A stretch of DNA of 64,000 nucleotides from AWTP1-13 sp963827545 (GTDB lineage: Bacteria; Pseudomonadota; Alphaproteobacteria; Rhizobiales; Hyphomicrobiaceae): contig CAWHBI010000001.1 of the NCBI GenBank assembly GCA_963827545.1, positions 1 through 64,000 on the forward strand, given 5' to 3'. The number at the start of each line of letters is the position of its first letter. Position 1 is the stretch's first letter. The notes below the pieces were generated by a model. That model ran no database searches. It saw only the letters and a list, made by a program, of their open reading frames with translations, and had not been told where the DNA came from. The position numbers and the translations under genes were made by a program. Positions 42,251-51,748 of this stretch are shown piece after piece.

Positions 42251-42592
42251 CTACACCGCCGCGGTAATCAGGATCTCCACCAGGTCCTTGTCCTCGAGCG
42301 CCACGCCGATGCAGGCGCGCTGGGGCGGGTTGGCTGGGTCCACCCACTCGTCCCAGGCGCGGTTCATCTCTCCCTTCTGCGCCATGTCGGTGATGTAGAC
42401 CGTGGCCCGCAGGATGCGCGACTTGTTGGACCCGGCCTCCGCCAGCGTGCGGTCGATGGCCGCCAGCGCGTCTCGCGTCTGCTCATACAGCGACGGCGTT
42501 TTCGTCGGCGCGGTGGCGACCGCGTACACGATGCCGCCGTGGATGACGGCGCGGCTGCGTGTGGGCGTCGTGCCCGCTAGGCGCTTGATCAT
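42251..42592 (-). CDS. RidA/YjgF-like protein
   Basis: A trimeric RidA-superfamily protein of 113 residues. RidA hydrolyses reactive enamine/imine intermediates from PLP enzymes; other members act in catabolism. ATG 42592 (MIKRLAGTTPTRSRAVIHGG) follows GAGGC. Seen: QTRDALAAIDRTLAEAGSNK and ILRATVYITDMAQKGEMNRA, then NPPQRACIGVALEDKDLVEI. The catalytic arginine of true RidA (in RxxxEV) appears as Cys-containing PQRACIGVAL, so specificity may differ. It lies downstream of the LLM oxidoreductase on the same strand. Confidence 0.88.
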   Translation of the reverse strand: MIKRLAGTTPTRSRAVIHGGIVYAVATAPTKTPSLYEQTRDALAAIDRTLAEAGSNKSRILRATVYITDMAQKGEMNRAWDEWVDPANPPQRACIGVALEDKDLVEILITAAV

Positions 42593-42607
42593 GGGAAGCC
42601 TCTGATG

Positions 42608-42698
42608 TGTAGGTTGGGTCAAGCGAAGCGCAGACCCAACACAAGTTTCCAGGTGCACCGGAGTGTTGGGTCATCGCTGACGCTCGACCCAACCTACA
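42608..42698. repeat. Family D repeat (TGTAGGTTGGGT type)
   Basis: TGTAGGTTGGGTCAAGCGAA (42608-42627) with CAGACCCAACA is mirrored by GTGTTGGGTCA and GACCCAACCTACA (ending 42698). It is a 91-bp dyad lying between the LLM stop and the RidA-like start. Elements with these ends occur in many proteobacterial genomes. Confidence 0.85.
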
Positions 42699-42701
42699 GC
42701 G

Positions 42702-43739
42702 CTACAGCACGGCCTCCGCCAGCAGCTCCAGCGCCTTGGGCTGCGAGCTGCGGATCAGCATGCTGCCGACGTGGCCCCTCTTGCCGGCGGCGACCCAGCG
42801 CTGCAGCCGGTCGCGGATGCGGTCGGCCGGGCCGACCAGATGGCAGGCGTCGACCAGCTCGTCCGGCACGGCCGCCTCCGCCTCGGCCTTGTTGCCGGCG
42901 AGGTAGAGCTCCTGCACCTTGCGCGCGGCATCGCCGAAGCCGAGGCGGGTCGCATAGTCGGTGTAGAAGTTCTTGTCCTTGGCGCCCATGCCGCCGATGT
43001 AGAGCGCCATGTTGGCGCGGATCGGGGCCATGCAGGCCTTCACGTCGTCGCCCATGCTGGCGGCGACGAATGGCGCGATATCGAACTGCTTCAGGCTCTT
43101 GTTGCCGGCCGCCTTGAAGCCCTTCTCGATGGGCTCCTGGAACACGTGGTACTGCTCGGGGTCCATCCACACCGGGAAGAAGCCGTCCGCCACTTGCGCC
43201 GCTGCCTGCACGCCGGCCGGCGTCAAAGTCGCGGCATAGATCGGGATCGGCTGCTCCAGGTGCAGGATGCTCTTGAGCGGCTTGCCGAGCCCGGTGCTGC
43301 CGGGCCCGCGATAGGGGATCTGGTACTCCTTGCCCTCGAAGCTCAGCGCCTCTTGCCGCGCGAACACCTGCCGCATGATCTCGACGTATTCCTTGAGCCG
43401 GGTCACGGGCCGGCCATAGGCGACGCCGTGCCAGCCCTCCACGACTTGCGGGCCGGAGGCGCCGACGCCCACAATGAAGCGGTTGTTGGAGAGCTGCGCC
43501 AGCGTCATGGCGGTCATGGCCGCCATCGCCGGGGTTCGCGCCGGCATCTGCATGATGGCGGTGCCGACCCTGATCCTCGTGGTGTTGGCCAGGATCCAGG
43601 CGGCCGGCGTCACGGCGTCCGAGCCGTAGGCCTCCGACGTCCACACCGAGTCGTAGCCGAGCGTCTCGGCATGCTTGATGGCATCCAGCGGAATATTGAT
43701 GTGGCGGCCGGAATAGCCGGCGAGAAGCCCCAGTCTCAT
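42702..43739 (-). CDS. LLM-class (luciferase-like) flavin/F420-dependent oxidoreductase
   Basis: A TIM-barrel oxidoreductase of 345 residues. ATG 43739 (MRLGLLAGYSGRHINIPLDA) follows GGAGACG; the longer frame lacks similarity. Seen: IKHAETLGYDSVWTSEAYGS, TTRIRVGTAIMQMPARTPAM, FIVGVGASGPQVVEGWHGVA, and the cofactor-phosphate region PIPIYAATLTPAGVQAAAQV. The subgroup resembles F420-dependent enzymes such as those acting on alkanals or glucose 6-phosphate, but many alphaproteobacterial members use FMN or are untested. A family D repeat separates it from the RidA-like gene. Confidence 0.9.
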   Translation of the reverse strand: MRLGLLAGYSGRHINIPLDAIKHAETLGYDSVWTSEAYGSDAVTPAAWILANTTRIRVGTAIMQMPARTPAMAAMTAMTLAQLSNNRFIVGVGASGPQVVEGWHGVAYGRPVTRLKEYVEIMRQVFARQEALSFEGKEYQIPYRGPGSTGLGKPLKSILHLEQPIPIYAATLTPAGVQAAAQVADGFFPVWMDPEQYHVFQEPIEKGFKAAGNKSLKQFDIAPFVAASMGDDVKACMAPIRANMALYIGGMGAKDKNFYTDYATRLGFGDAARKVQELYLAGNKAEAEAAVPDELVDACHLVGPADRIRDRLQRWVAAGKRGHVGSMLIRSSQPKALELLAEAVL

Positions 43740-43880
43740 GTTCGCGTCTCCAACCCTGTCGGCATACCCGACACTACGCATCTCATCGGTGGGCCGGCAA
43801 GGAAGGAACGCCAAGCCGGATCAAATGCACGCTGTAGTCATGGCATGCCAGGCCTTTCATACCGGCGAGCCAATGAACCT

Positions 43881-44008
43881 ACCCGTCATCCCGGAAGCCG
43901 AGGCGCAGCCGAGACTATCCGGGATCTGCCGCGCCGACACAGCGGGCGGCAAATCCCGGCTCTGCGCGATCGCGCTTGCAGCGCGATCGCTGGGCCGGGA
44001 TGACGGGT
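43881..44008. repeat. Family E repeat, copy 2
   Basis: ACCCGTCATCCCGG (43881-43894) is mirrored by CCGGGATGACGGGT (43995-44008), with nested TATCCGGGAT and GCGATCGCGC-TTGCA-GCGCGATCGC stems. It lies between the LLM gene start and the M81 gene stop and probably ends the M81 transcript. Confidence 0.85.
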
Positions 44009-44018
44009 CTAGTCCGGT

Positions 44019-45479
44019 TCACCGCTCGGCCCAGGCGTCGGGATCGAGCGGGTAGATCGGACGGCGCACGCGGCGATAGGTAAGGCGCCGGTAGTCGAAG
44101 TCGATGGTGCCGGGGGCGGCCACATAGAGGATCGACTTGGCAATCGGCGCAAAGCCGGCGCGGAAGTGGTTCATCGATTTGACCACCACATAGCGTTTGG
44201 CCGCCGGGTCGAGCCCCAAGTTGGTGAAGGCGCTCGGCGTGAACGTCTGGGTGCGCTTGGAGTTGAGCACGATGTCGATGCCGCCAGCCGTGATGGCGGC
44301 GCAGTCGCCCATGCGGACCTTGCCGCCGAGACCGTCCTGCATCACCTGGCGCGCGAGCCGTGTGACGGTCGCATCGAGGTCGATCGGATCGCCCGACATC
44401 GGCCCGAGCTTGCCGCCGACGCGCAGGCGCATGCGGGCCCCCTCGCCTGCCTCGAAGGCGAGCGCGACGGCGCCTGGGTCCCAGATGCTCCCGAGTGCCG
44501 CATCGCGCATGCCGCGCGCCAGCATGGCGCGCAGGATGAAGGTGGAGTCGCTCGGCGCGCCACCGCCGGCGTTGTCGGCCATATCGGCCAGCACGATCGG
44601 ACCGGCCGGCAAGGCCAGCGCCTGGTCGAGCGCCGCATCGAGCGGCATCCATGGGGCCTCGATGCGATCACGCAGGCCGCGCAGCTCGCGCCCGAGCGAT
44701 GCGGCGAGCGCCTGGCCGTCGGCCGCCTCGCTGTCGGTGATGACCAGCACGCGCGTGCCCATGGCCGAAACGTCGCCCCAGGGAAAGCCGTGCGCAATCG
44801 AGATCGACAGCACGCCGTCCCGCCCTTCCAGTCCTTTGATCTTGCTCACGAACGTGGCCATGGGCTCGAGCGTGGTCGGGTAGAGCCCGATCATGCGGCA
44901 GTCGAACATGGCCATGCGCGGCCGCGCGCGCCCTTCCGCCGCCGCGGCGATAATGTCGAACAGCTCGGCGGCGCGCTCGCGCACGTCGATGTGCGGGTAC
45001 TCCTTGAAGATGACGATGGCGGTGGCCGCCGCCACCAGCTCCTCGGTCAGGTGACAATGGAGATCGAGCTCCACGCCGATGGGCACGCCGGGGCCCACGA
45101 TGGCGCGGATATGCTGCACCAGGTCGGTCTCGCACAACTCGGTCTCTTCCGCCACCATGGCGCCGTGCAGGCTGAGCAGCACGGCATCGACCGGCATCGC
45201 CTTGGTGAGGTCGGCCAGGATCTCGTCGCGGAAGGCTTGGTAGACGCGCTGCACGGTAAGCCCGGCCGGCACCGCAAAGGTGCACAGGCTTTCCGTCACC
45301 CGCCACCCGCGGGCCCGCCCACGATTGCGGAACTCGAGCATCGGCAGGGAGAAGAGGTTCGGGGTGTCGCTATAGGCGCCCCCGCGCACCAGCGAGGTGT
45401 CGGCGAACAGCTGTGCGCCGGTCGGGATCGGCGAGAAGGTGTTGGTCTCGGTGCCTAGCGACGCGGTGAAGAGGTGCAT
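44019..45479 (-). CDS. M81-family metallopeptidase (MlrC-like)
   Basis: A zinc metallopeptidase of 486 residues related to MlrC, which in sphingomonads cleaves linear microcystin products. It starts at ATG 45479 (MHLFTASLGTETNTFSPIPT, the family opening). Candidate metal ligands lie in GVELDLHCHLTEELV and YPHIDVRERAAELFD, with LLSLHGAMVAEETE in the N-terminal M81 domain. The C-terminal MlrC domain includes LADMADNAGGGAPSDSTFIL and VKSMNHFRAGFAPIAK. Most environmental members probably act on small peptides or amides. No toxin genes are linked. Confidence 0.92.
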   Translation of the reverse strand: MHLFTASLGTETNTFSPIPTGAQLFADTSLVRGGAYSDTPNLFSLPMLEFRNRGRARGWRVTESLCTFAVPAGLTVQRVYQAFRDEILADLTKAMPVDAVLLSLHGAMVAEETELCETDLVQHIRAIVGPGVPIGVELDLHCHLTEELVAAATAIVIFKEYPHIDVRERAAELFDIIAAAAEGRARPRMAMFDCRMIGLYPTTLEPMATFVSKIKGLEGRDGVLSISIAHGFPWGDVSAMGTRVLVITDSEAADGQALAASLGRELRGLRDRIEAPWMPLDAALDQALALPAGPIVLADMADNAGGGAPSDSTFILRAMLARGMRDAALGSIWDPGAVALAFEAGEGARMRLRVGGKLGPMSGDPIDLDATVTRLARQVMQDGLGGKVRMGDCAAITAGGIDIVLNSKRTQTFTPSAFTNLGLDPAAKRYVVVKSMNHFRAGFAPIAKSILYVAAPGTIDFDYRRLTYRRVRRPIYPLDPDAWAER

Positions 45480-45544
45480 GTGTCGGGCCCTGCGCTATCG
45501 GGCCGACACTACAGCAGATCTGTAAACGCGGGCCAACGCTGCTG

Positions 45545-45611
45545 CTAGAGCAGGATCGCTTCGGATTGAAGCACTTCGCCTCAACTGCAACGTGGCGGCC
45601 GAAGCGTGAAC
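45545..45611. repeat. Family B palindromic repeat, half copy
   Basis: CTAGAGCAGGATCGCTTCGG...GGCCGAAGCGTGAA, module 2 only, broken off before its CCTGCTCTAG end. It lies between the M81 gene start and the end of the WD40-caspase gene. Confidence 0.85.
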
Positions 45612-45648
45612 TCGGCAGGTCGGCGGTGACCCCAACCACGGAACGCGA

Positions 45649-48600
45649 TCACTGCCTGAGACGCAGCAGCGCGTCGCGCGGCAGGTAGCCCATGGGCTGG
45701 CCTGCCACGGCGATCTTCGCCCATCCACCGTCGCCAACCCACTCAACAACGCGAACCTGCTCGCCTTCCTCGATCGTGCGCGTTCCCGGTGCATTGACGG
45801 CTGGCGTCTCCCGAAGGATTTCATCGCGCCTCAAGGCATGCGTCGGCGCAACGGGAATTTCGGTGCTCAGGGGTGTCAGGCCAGCACTACGCACGCCGAT
45901 TGGGAAATTGCCCTCGATCTTGTTGTGCGGGTACTGCGGCTCCCCGGTCAGCAGCTGGCTGAACTCCGGCACCTTGCGATCGACATGGGTTGCGACGTCC
46001 ATGACGTAGACATGCTCGCTGCTGCCTTCACTCTTGGCCAGCGCCTCGAGAATGGCATAAGTCAGAACGCCATGACCCTTGTAGCCCTCGATGGCCGCAT
46101 TGCGCGCGGCCGCGATGACGCTGCGGCCCGTGGCGAACTGCAGGCGATCCATGGCCGCTTCGCGCTCGCTGGCTCCCCGGCTTAGGACTACCGCTCCCGC
46201 ACTTTCGCACGTATCGAACACGAGGATGCTCTTCTGTGCCGGGATCATGGCGAGCCATGCCTGCCACAGGTCCTGGCCGATGCCGTGGGTCTTGACACCC
46301 CGGCCGTCCTTGAAAGTTATGTCCTGCGGCAGGAAGTAGTAGGTGCTGGCTGAATTGCGTCCGTGCCCCGCGACGAACAGCACGAACACATCATTCGCGG
46401 CAACCTTGCTCTTCAAGCTCCTAAAGGCCGCGTCGATGCCCTGCTTCGTAACTTCGGAGTCCAAGAGCACGGTCTTGTGCACCGTGTGATAGATCGGCGT
46501 CGCTGCCTCCTGCACTGCGGCGACGAACGTCTTCGCATCGGAGACTGCGAACTGGAGTCGCCAATCCTTGTCGGCGTAGCTGCTCACTCCAATGGCCAGG
46601 ATGTACATGCTCGGGCGCCGCTCGGTGGTGACGTAGCGGTCCACTTCGAATGGGCGGTGAGGCTGGGACGCCAGCAGGCCTGCTTTGTTGTAGGCCACCA
46701 GGTCCACGAGATTGCGCTTGCTTGGATCGATCTTGAAGGTCTCCTCGGCAGTGCGATAACCGGCGACAGAACGCGATGCCGCGGGAGCGGCGAGGCCGCC
46801 TTGCGTGACGCCGTTGACGCGCCACACCACCTTGTCCCCGATTCCGCCGCCAGTATCGACGATGCGCGCTCTCAGCCGCACGGTGTCCTCGGTTCTGTCG
46901 TCTGGCCGCGCGGGCAAAGGCTCGATCTGGGGAGGGGGACCGGAGCCGAGGATCTTGTAAAGATGCAGCTCGTTCGCCGCCTCTTCGTACTTGAGCAGGG
47001 GATCGCCTTTCAGCAGCTGCTCGACCAGGTCCGGGCGATAAAGGTGATCCGCGACCTGCGACACCGACGTCGTTTCCAGGCCACGAACAATGGAGAGCAG
47101 GTTCGGGCTCTTGCTGGAAGCAGCGTAAAAGCCCGCTGGCGTCATCGCCAGCCACTCGTTGCCCGACGAGCTGAACAAGGTTGCCAGTACCTGACCGTTC
47201 GATGGGTTCCAAATGCGAACCGTTCTGTCCCAGCTTCCAGAGAGCAATCGACTTCCATCGGCTGAAAACGCGACAGAGCTGACCCTGACAAAGTGCTCGT
47301 CGAACGTGCGCAGGTGCTGCCCGGTTGCGGCGTCCCAGAGCCTCAGCGTGCTGTCAAACCCGCCGGAAAGCAGGAGTGCGCCATCGGGCGAGAAGGCCAC
47401 CGCTTCGACCGCGCCCCGGTGTCCTGCTGAGCGTGTGAATCACCTCTCCGGTCGCCGCATTCCAAAGTTTGAGCGTGTGGTCCCAGCTGCCAGACAAGAG
47501 ACGGGCTCCGTCGGGCGAGAACGCGACCGAGGTGATGGGAGCGGTGTGGCTTTCGAGGGTGCGAAGAAGTTGCCCCGTTGCCGGGTCCCACAGCAGAATG
47601 TTCTTTCCACTGCCCGAGGCCACACGGCTACCATCTGGCGCGAAAGCCACTGAGCTCACGGGTCCCGCGGTTGCTTCCATTGTGCGCAGGAGCTGCCCCG
47701 TCGCCGCGTCCCACAGCTTGAGCGTCTTATCGGTGCTTCCCGAGACAACGAGCTTGCCCTCAGGTGAAAACGCAACCGCTGCCACCTGATTGGAGTGATC
47801 TGCCAGCGTCAGAAGCGCCTTGCCGGCAGCCGCGTCCCACAGCTTCACCGTCTTGTCGTCGGCGCCCGAAAGCCACCGTTTGCCGTCGGCGGAAAAAGCG
47901 ACCGAACGAATTGGGCCGCTGTGGCCTCTGAGAGAGTGCAGCCGAGTTCCAGTCGTCGCGTCCCATACATCCAGCGTCCCGCCGATGCCGCCCGCGAGCA
48001 GGCGCGTGCGATCAGGCGAAAGAGCCACCGATAGCATTGGGCGAGAGCGCGACTCAAAGAGGCGGATCGGTTGCCCACTTTCCGCATCCCATAGTCTTAT
48101 GGCGGTGCCCTGGGTACCCGAGATGAACCGGGCGCCGTCGGCCGAGAACGCCACAGAGCGCACGGCACTGGTGTGGTTGTCCCACGTGCGCAGAAGTTGC
48201 CCAGTGGTTGGGTCCCACAGCTTGAGCATCTTGTCGGCGCTGCCCGAAAGGACGCGAGCGCCGTCTGATGAAAAAGCAATGGACCAGACATCATTCGTGT
48301 GCCCCTCGAAGGTGCGCAGGGCTTGACCCGTGGCAACCTCCCACAACCTGACCGTCTTGTCCTTGCCGCCCGAAACTGCGCGCGTGCCGTCCGGTGCGTA
48401 GGCGACGGTGTAGACCGGTCCTGAGTGGCCTTCGAAGGTGCGCAGCGCCTGCCCGGTGGCGACGTCCCACAGCTTGAGCGTCTTGTCTGCGCTGCCTGAA
48501 AGTATGCGCGTGCCATCGGCAGAGTAGGCGATTGAATAGACCGGCCCTGAGTGTCCCTCGAACGTGCGCAGCGCCTGCCCCGTTGCGGCATCCCACAACT

Positions 48601-49070
48601 TGAGTGTCTTGTCTGCGCTGCCCGAAACTATGCGCGTGCCGTCGGATGAATACGCGACCGAATGGACCGACCCGGCGTGCCCCACGAGGGTCCGCACCAG
48701 TTGGCCCGTGGCAGCGACCCACACCTTGAGCGTCTTGTCTCCGCCGCCTGAAACCACCTGCACTCCGTCGGGCGAGTACGCGACCGAGTAAACCGGGGCA
48801 GCGTGTCCCTCCAAGGTGCGCAGCAGTTGGCCCCCGGATGCGTCCCATAGCTTGACCGTTCCGTCCAAACTGCCGGAGAGCGCGCGCACGCCATCGGGAG
48901 AAAGGGCGACCGAGTAGACCGCAGCAGCATGGGCAATACTGGGGACGATTTCGATCTTGGTTTCGATCTTGGTCTGGTCTTGCGCGGCTGCTGGTGGCGC
49001 CGATGCAGCCAGCCAGCTGAAGCGTCAGGACCACTGCCACGGTAGCTCTGCGAATACACCTCAACAACAT
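45649..49070 (-). pseudogene. Secreted WD40-repeat caspase-like protein with C-terminal SH3-like domain (two frameshifts)
   Basis: A giant protein, 1,139 residues after removing two surplus bases (near 49015 and 47428). A signal peptide (MLLRCIRRATVAVVLTLQLA) is followed by fourteen 42-residue WD40 repeats (DKTLKLWDAATGQ type), enough for two seven-bladed propellers. Then come a linker, a caspase/metacaspase (C14) domain with the dyad His in LFVAGHGRNS and Cys in ILVFDTCESAGA, and a C-terminal SH3b-like module (GEQVRVVEWVGDGGWAKIA). Neighbouring WD repeats are nearly identical in DNA. It starts at ATG 49070 (GAGGTG). Likely a periplasmic protease or signalling scaffold; the target is unknown. 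Confidence 0.82.
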
Positions 49071-49090
49071 GGTCGCACCTCGAAATAAGT

Positions 49091-49230
49091 AGTGCTGCAC
49101 AACACTCGTCCGATGCCGTCCAACCTGCATCGGGACAAGGCATGATGCAATGGAAATTCAGAATAGTAGTGCTGCACGACACTCGTCCGATGCCGTCCAA
49201 TCTTCAACGGAACAAGGCGAGATGCAACGG
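49091..49230. repeat. Two 77-bp direct repeats upstream of the WD40-caspase gene
   Basis: Copies begin at 49091 and 49168 (AGTGCTGCAC...CTCGTCCGATGCCGTCCAA). They differ at 8 of the first 63 positions and then diverge. Each contains the dyad GTGCTGCAC. They occupy the 5' region of the leftward gene, ending about 20 bases before its start, so they could be a duplicated control region. Confidence 0.8.
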
Positions 49231-49321
49231 CAATCACCGCCATCAGCCCGCAAAAAAAGTCAAGTTGCCCCGGTGACGTGGGGCGTGGATCAGTGAAAAT
49301 TGGGTCCGCGGCGCCTCAGGC

Positions 49322-49636
49322 TTAGGGGATGCCGAGAAAGTCTCGGATTGCATCGGCGGCTGCTGTCGCATCCTTCCTGTCGGTGTGCGGGAGTGCCCAA
49401 GCGCTGCCATCGCCCATGACGAGCATGACACTGCAAAGTTCGACGCCAGAGGCACGGTCTATGTTCGCGTCTACATTGACCCCGACAATGTCGGCAAGCG
49501 GACGCTCCCTCGGCTTTTTTGCCCAGAACAGAAACTTGCTCTGCATGGTGGCTTTGGCCGCGGTCCGATCCAGGACGAGGGTCGTCGAGCCAGATTGCAG
49601 CCCCAGCCGTTGCGGGGCGCGTTCGATTGTAGTCAA
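49322..49636 (-). CDS. Small protein of unknown function (PH-like)
   Basis: A 104-residue protein starting at TTG 49636 with a strong GGGAGG site 5 bases upstream. The pattern of alternating strands and one C-terminal helix (TTLVLDRTAAKATMQSKFLF, PLADIVGVNVDANI, VELCSVMLVMGDGSAW, KDATAAADAIRDFLGIP) suggests a bacterial pleckstrin-homology-like fold, but this is only an impression. It is cytoplasmic by composition, with no transmembrane segment. It lies upstream of the WD40-caspase gene, same strand, about 250 bases apart. Confidence 0.65.
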   Translation of the reverse strand: MTTIERAPQRLGLQSGSTTLVLDRTAAKATMQSKFLFWAKKPRERPLADIVGVNVDANIDRASGVELCSVMLVMGDGSAWALPHTDRKDATAAADAIRDFLGIP

Positions 49637-49763
49637 AGGGCACCTCCCGTATGTCCGCAGGAGCAGTCCTTGGCGCCATGATTAGCGCTTGATGACGACG
49701 CACTATATACTGGAAACCAATGTAAGGGGCCCTAAGGCCAGCGCCGTCCCGCCCAAACGCACT

Positions 49764-50762
49764 TTAAATCTTGCCCGCCTCCACCGCATGGCACGCGGCC
49801 GCATGTCCGGCACGCTCCACCAGCGCCGGCGCATCGACGCGGCAGGGCTCGAACGCGTGCGGGCAGCGGGGGTGGAAGGCACAACCCGGCGGCGGCGCAA
49901 TCGGGTTCGGGATCTCGCCCTGGATCGACCTGCGCGCGCGCCCTGTCATGGCGAGATCAGGCAGCGCGTCGATCAGCATGCGCGTGTAGGGATGGCGGGG
50001 CCGCTCGAACAGCTCCTCCGCCGGCGCCAGCTCGACGATGCGGCCCAGGTACATCACACCGATGCGCGCCGCCATGTGCCGCACCACCGCCAGGTTGTGG
50101 CTGATGAAGAGGTAGGAGAGCTGGAACTGGTCCTGCAGATCGCGCATCAGGTTCAGGATCTGCGCCTGCACCGAGACGTCGAGCGCGCTGGTCGGCTCGT
50201 CGCACACCAGGAACTCGGGATTGGACGACAGTGCGCGGGCGATGCAGATGCGCTGACGCTGGCCGCCCGAGAACTCGTGCGGATACTTGGCGCCGTCGGC
50301 GGGGTCGAGGCCGACGAGACGCAGCAGCTCGCCCACGCGGTGCTCGATCTCGCCGTTGTCTTTGGCCAGCCCGAACGCCCGGATCGGGTCCGCGACGATG
50401 CGCTGAACGCGCCAGCGCGGATTGAGGCTGGCGAACGGGTCCTGGAAGATCATCTGCAGCCGGCGGCGCAGCATCTGCCGCTCGCGCTGCTGCGCCGGCG
50501 CCCACATGTCGATGCCGTCGATGGTCACGCTGCCGGCCGTCGGGGGCAGCAGCCCCACGATCATGCGCGCCACCGTCGACTTGCCGGAACCCGACTCGCC
50601 GACCAGAGCCAGCGTCTCGCGCCTGGCGATGCTGAAGCAGACACCCCTCACGGCCTGCAGATACGCGCGCTCTCCGCCTTCGATGACGCGGTTGAGCCAA
50701 GGCTTGGAGACGTCGAACACGCGGGTAAGATCGCGCACCTCGACCATCGGCGCCAGGGTCAT
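49764..50762 (-). CDS. Oligopeptide/dipeptide ABC transporter ATPase (DppF type)
   Basis: Second ATPase of the operon, 332 residues. It starts at ATG 50762, overlapping the preceding ATPase stop by 4 bases. Walker A is GESGSGKST (55-63), the Q-loop QMIFQDPFASLNP, the signature EFSGGQRQR, Walker B FLVCDEPTSALD, and the H-loop ISHNLAVV. The C-terminal oligopeptide extension (PPPGCAFHPRCPHAFEPC) carries the cysteines that hold an iron-sulfur cluster in Dpp ATPases. It is the last gene of the six-gene leftward transport operon. Confidence 0.93.
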   Translation of the reverse strand: MTLAPMVEVRDLTRVFDVSKPWLNRVIEGGERAYLQAVRGVCFSIARRETLALVGESGSGKSTVARMIVGLLPPTAGSVTIDGIDMWAPAQQRERQMLRRRLQMIFQDPFASLNPRWRVQRIVADPIRAFGLAKDNGEIEHRVGELLRLVGLDPADGAKYPHEFSGGQRQRICIARALSSNPEFLVCDEPTSALDVSVQAQILNLMRDLQDQFQLSYLFISHNLAVVRHMAARIGVMYLGRIVELAPAEELFERPRHPYTRMLIDALPDLAMTGRARRSIQGEIPNPIAPPPGCAFHPRCPHAFEPCRVDAPALVERAGHAAACHAVEAGKI

Positions 50763-51748
50763 GCGCGCGCCTCGGCACTCTCGGCCAGCAGCCAGCAGGC
50801 CGCCTCGGAGGCGCCCGCTGCGATGCGCTCCGGCCGCTCGCGACGGCAGCGGTCGAAGGCGTGGCTGCAGCGGGGGTTGAAAGCGCAGCCCGGCGGAATG
50901 GCGGCGAGGCGGGGCATGCTGCCGGGGATTTGCACGAGCCGGGATGCCCGCGTCGCCACCGTCGGAATGGCCCCCATCAGGCCTGTGGTGTAGGGGTGGC
51001 GCGGGCTCTGCACCACCTCGCGCACCGGGCCGATTTCGACAATGCGCCCGGCATACATGACGGCCACGCGGTCGGCGGTCTCGGCAATCACGCCCATGTC
51101 GTGAGTGATGAGCATCACGGCGGTGCCCCGCTCGCGGCACAGCCGCTTCAGGAGCACGATGATTTGCGCCTGGATCGACACATCGAGCGCCGTCGTTGGC
51201 TCGTCCGCTATCAGCAGCTCGGGCTCCGCACACAACGCCAGCGCCAGCACTACGCGCTGGCGCATGCCGCCCGAGAACTCGTGCGGATAGCTGTCGATGC
51301 GCGCCCTCGCGCCCTGGATGCCGGCCTCCTGCAGCAGCGCGATCGCCCGCTCGCGTGCTTCGGCCTCCGTGACGCTGGCGTGGGCGCGGATCGTCTCCAC
51401 GATCTGATCGCCGATGCGATAGAGCGGGTTGAGGCTGGTGAGCGGGTCCTGGAACACCATGCCGATGCGCCGGCCCCGCACCTTGCGCATCTCCTCGGCG
51501 CGCAGCGCGTCGATGCGTTGTCCGCTCAGGTGCACTTCCCCGCCCATGATGCGCCCCGGCGGCTCGATCAGGCCGATCACCGCGGCGCCCGTGAGCGACT
51601 TGCCGGCGCCCGACTCCCCCACCACCCCCAGCACCTCGCCCGCAGCAATGTCGAACGACACGCCGTCGACCGCGACCAGCGTCCCGCGCCGGGTCGGGAA
51701 CGCGACCCTCAAATCGCGGACGGAGAGCACCGGTTCGGCCACGGTCAC
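50759..51748 (-). CDS. Oligopeptide/dipeptide ABC transporter ATPase (DppD type)
   Basis: First ATPase of the operon, 329 residues. The start is GTG 51748, immediately after the receptor stop (TAG then GTG), or a second GTG six bases later; neither has a good ribosome site, so translation is probably coupled. Walker A GESGAGKSL (44-52), Q-loop GMVFQDPLTSLNP, signature EFSGGMRQRV, Walker B LLIADEPTTALD, H-loop ITHDMGVI. The C-terminal PPGCAFNPRCSHAFDRC is the iron-sulfur-binding oligopeptide extension. It forms a heterodimer with the next ATPase. Confidence 0.93.
   Translation of the reverse strand: MTVAEPVLSVRDLRVAFPTRRGTLVAVDGVSFDIAAGEVLGVVGESGAGKSLTGAAVIGLIEPPGRIMGGEVHLSGQRIDALRAEEMRKVRGRRIGMVFQDPLTSLNPLYRIGDQIVETIRAHASVTEAEARERAIALLQEAGIQGARARIDSYPHEFSGGMRQRVVLALALCAEPELLIADEPTTALDVSIQAQIIVLLKRLCRERGTAVMLITHDMGVIAETADRVAVMYAGRIVEIGPVREVVQSPRHPYTTGLMGAIPTVATRASRLVQIPGSMPRLAAIPPGCAFNPRCSHAFDRCRRERPERIAAGASEAACWLLAESAEARA

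Noticed and set aside
47430..48890. Regular 126-bp repeats that might be a CRISPR or minisatellite
   Set aside because: The period equals 42 codons and the units are WD40 blades of one protein; there are no unique spacers.
44019..49070. Idea that the M81 protease, WD40-caspase and neighbouring ABC genes form a defence island
   Set aside because: No nuclease, NTPase, reverse transcriptase or toxin/antitoxin partner is nearby; spacing and repeats suggest independent genes.
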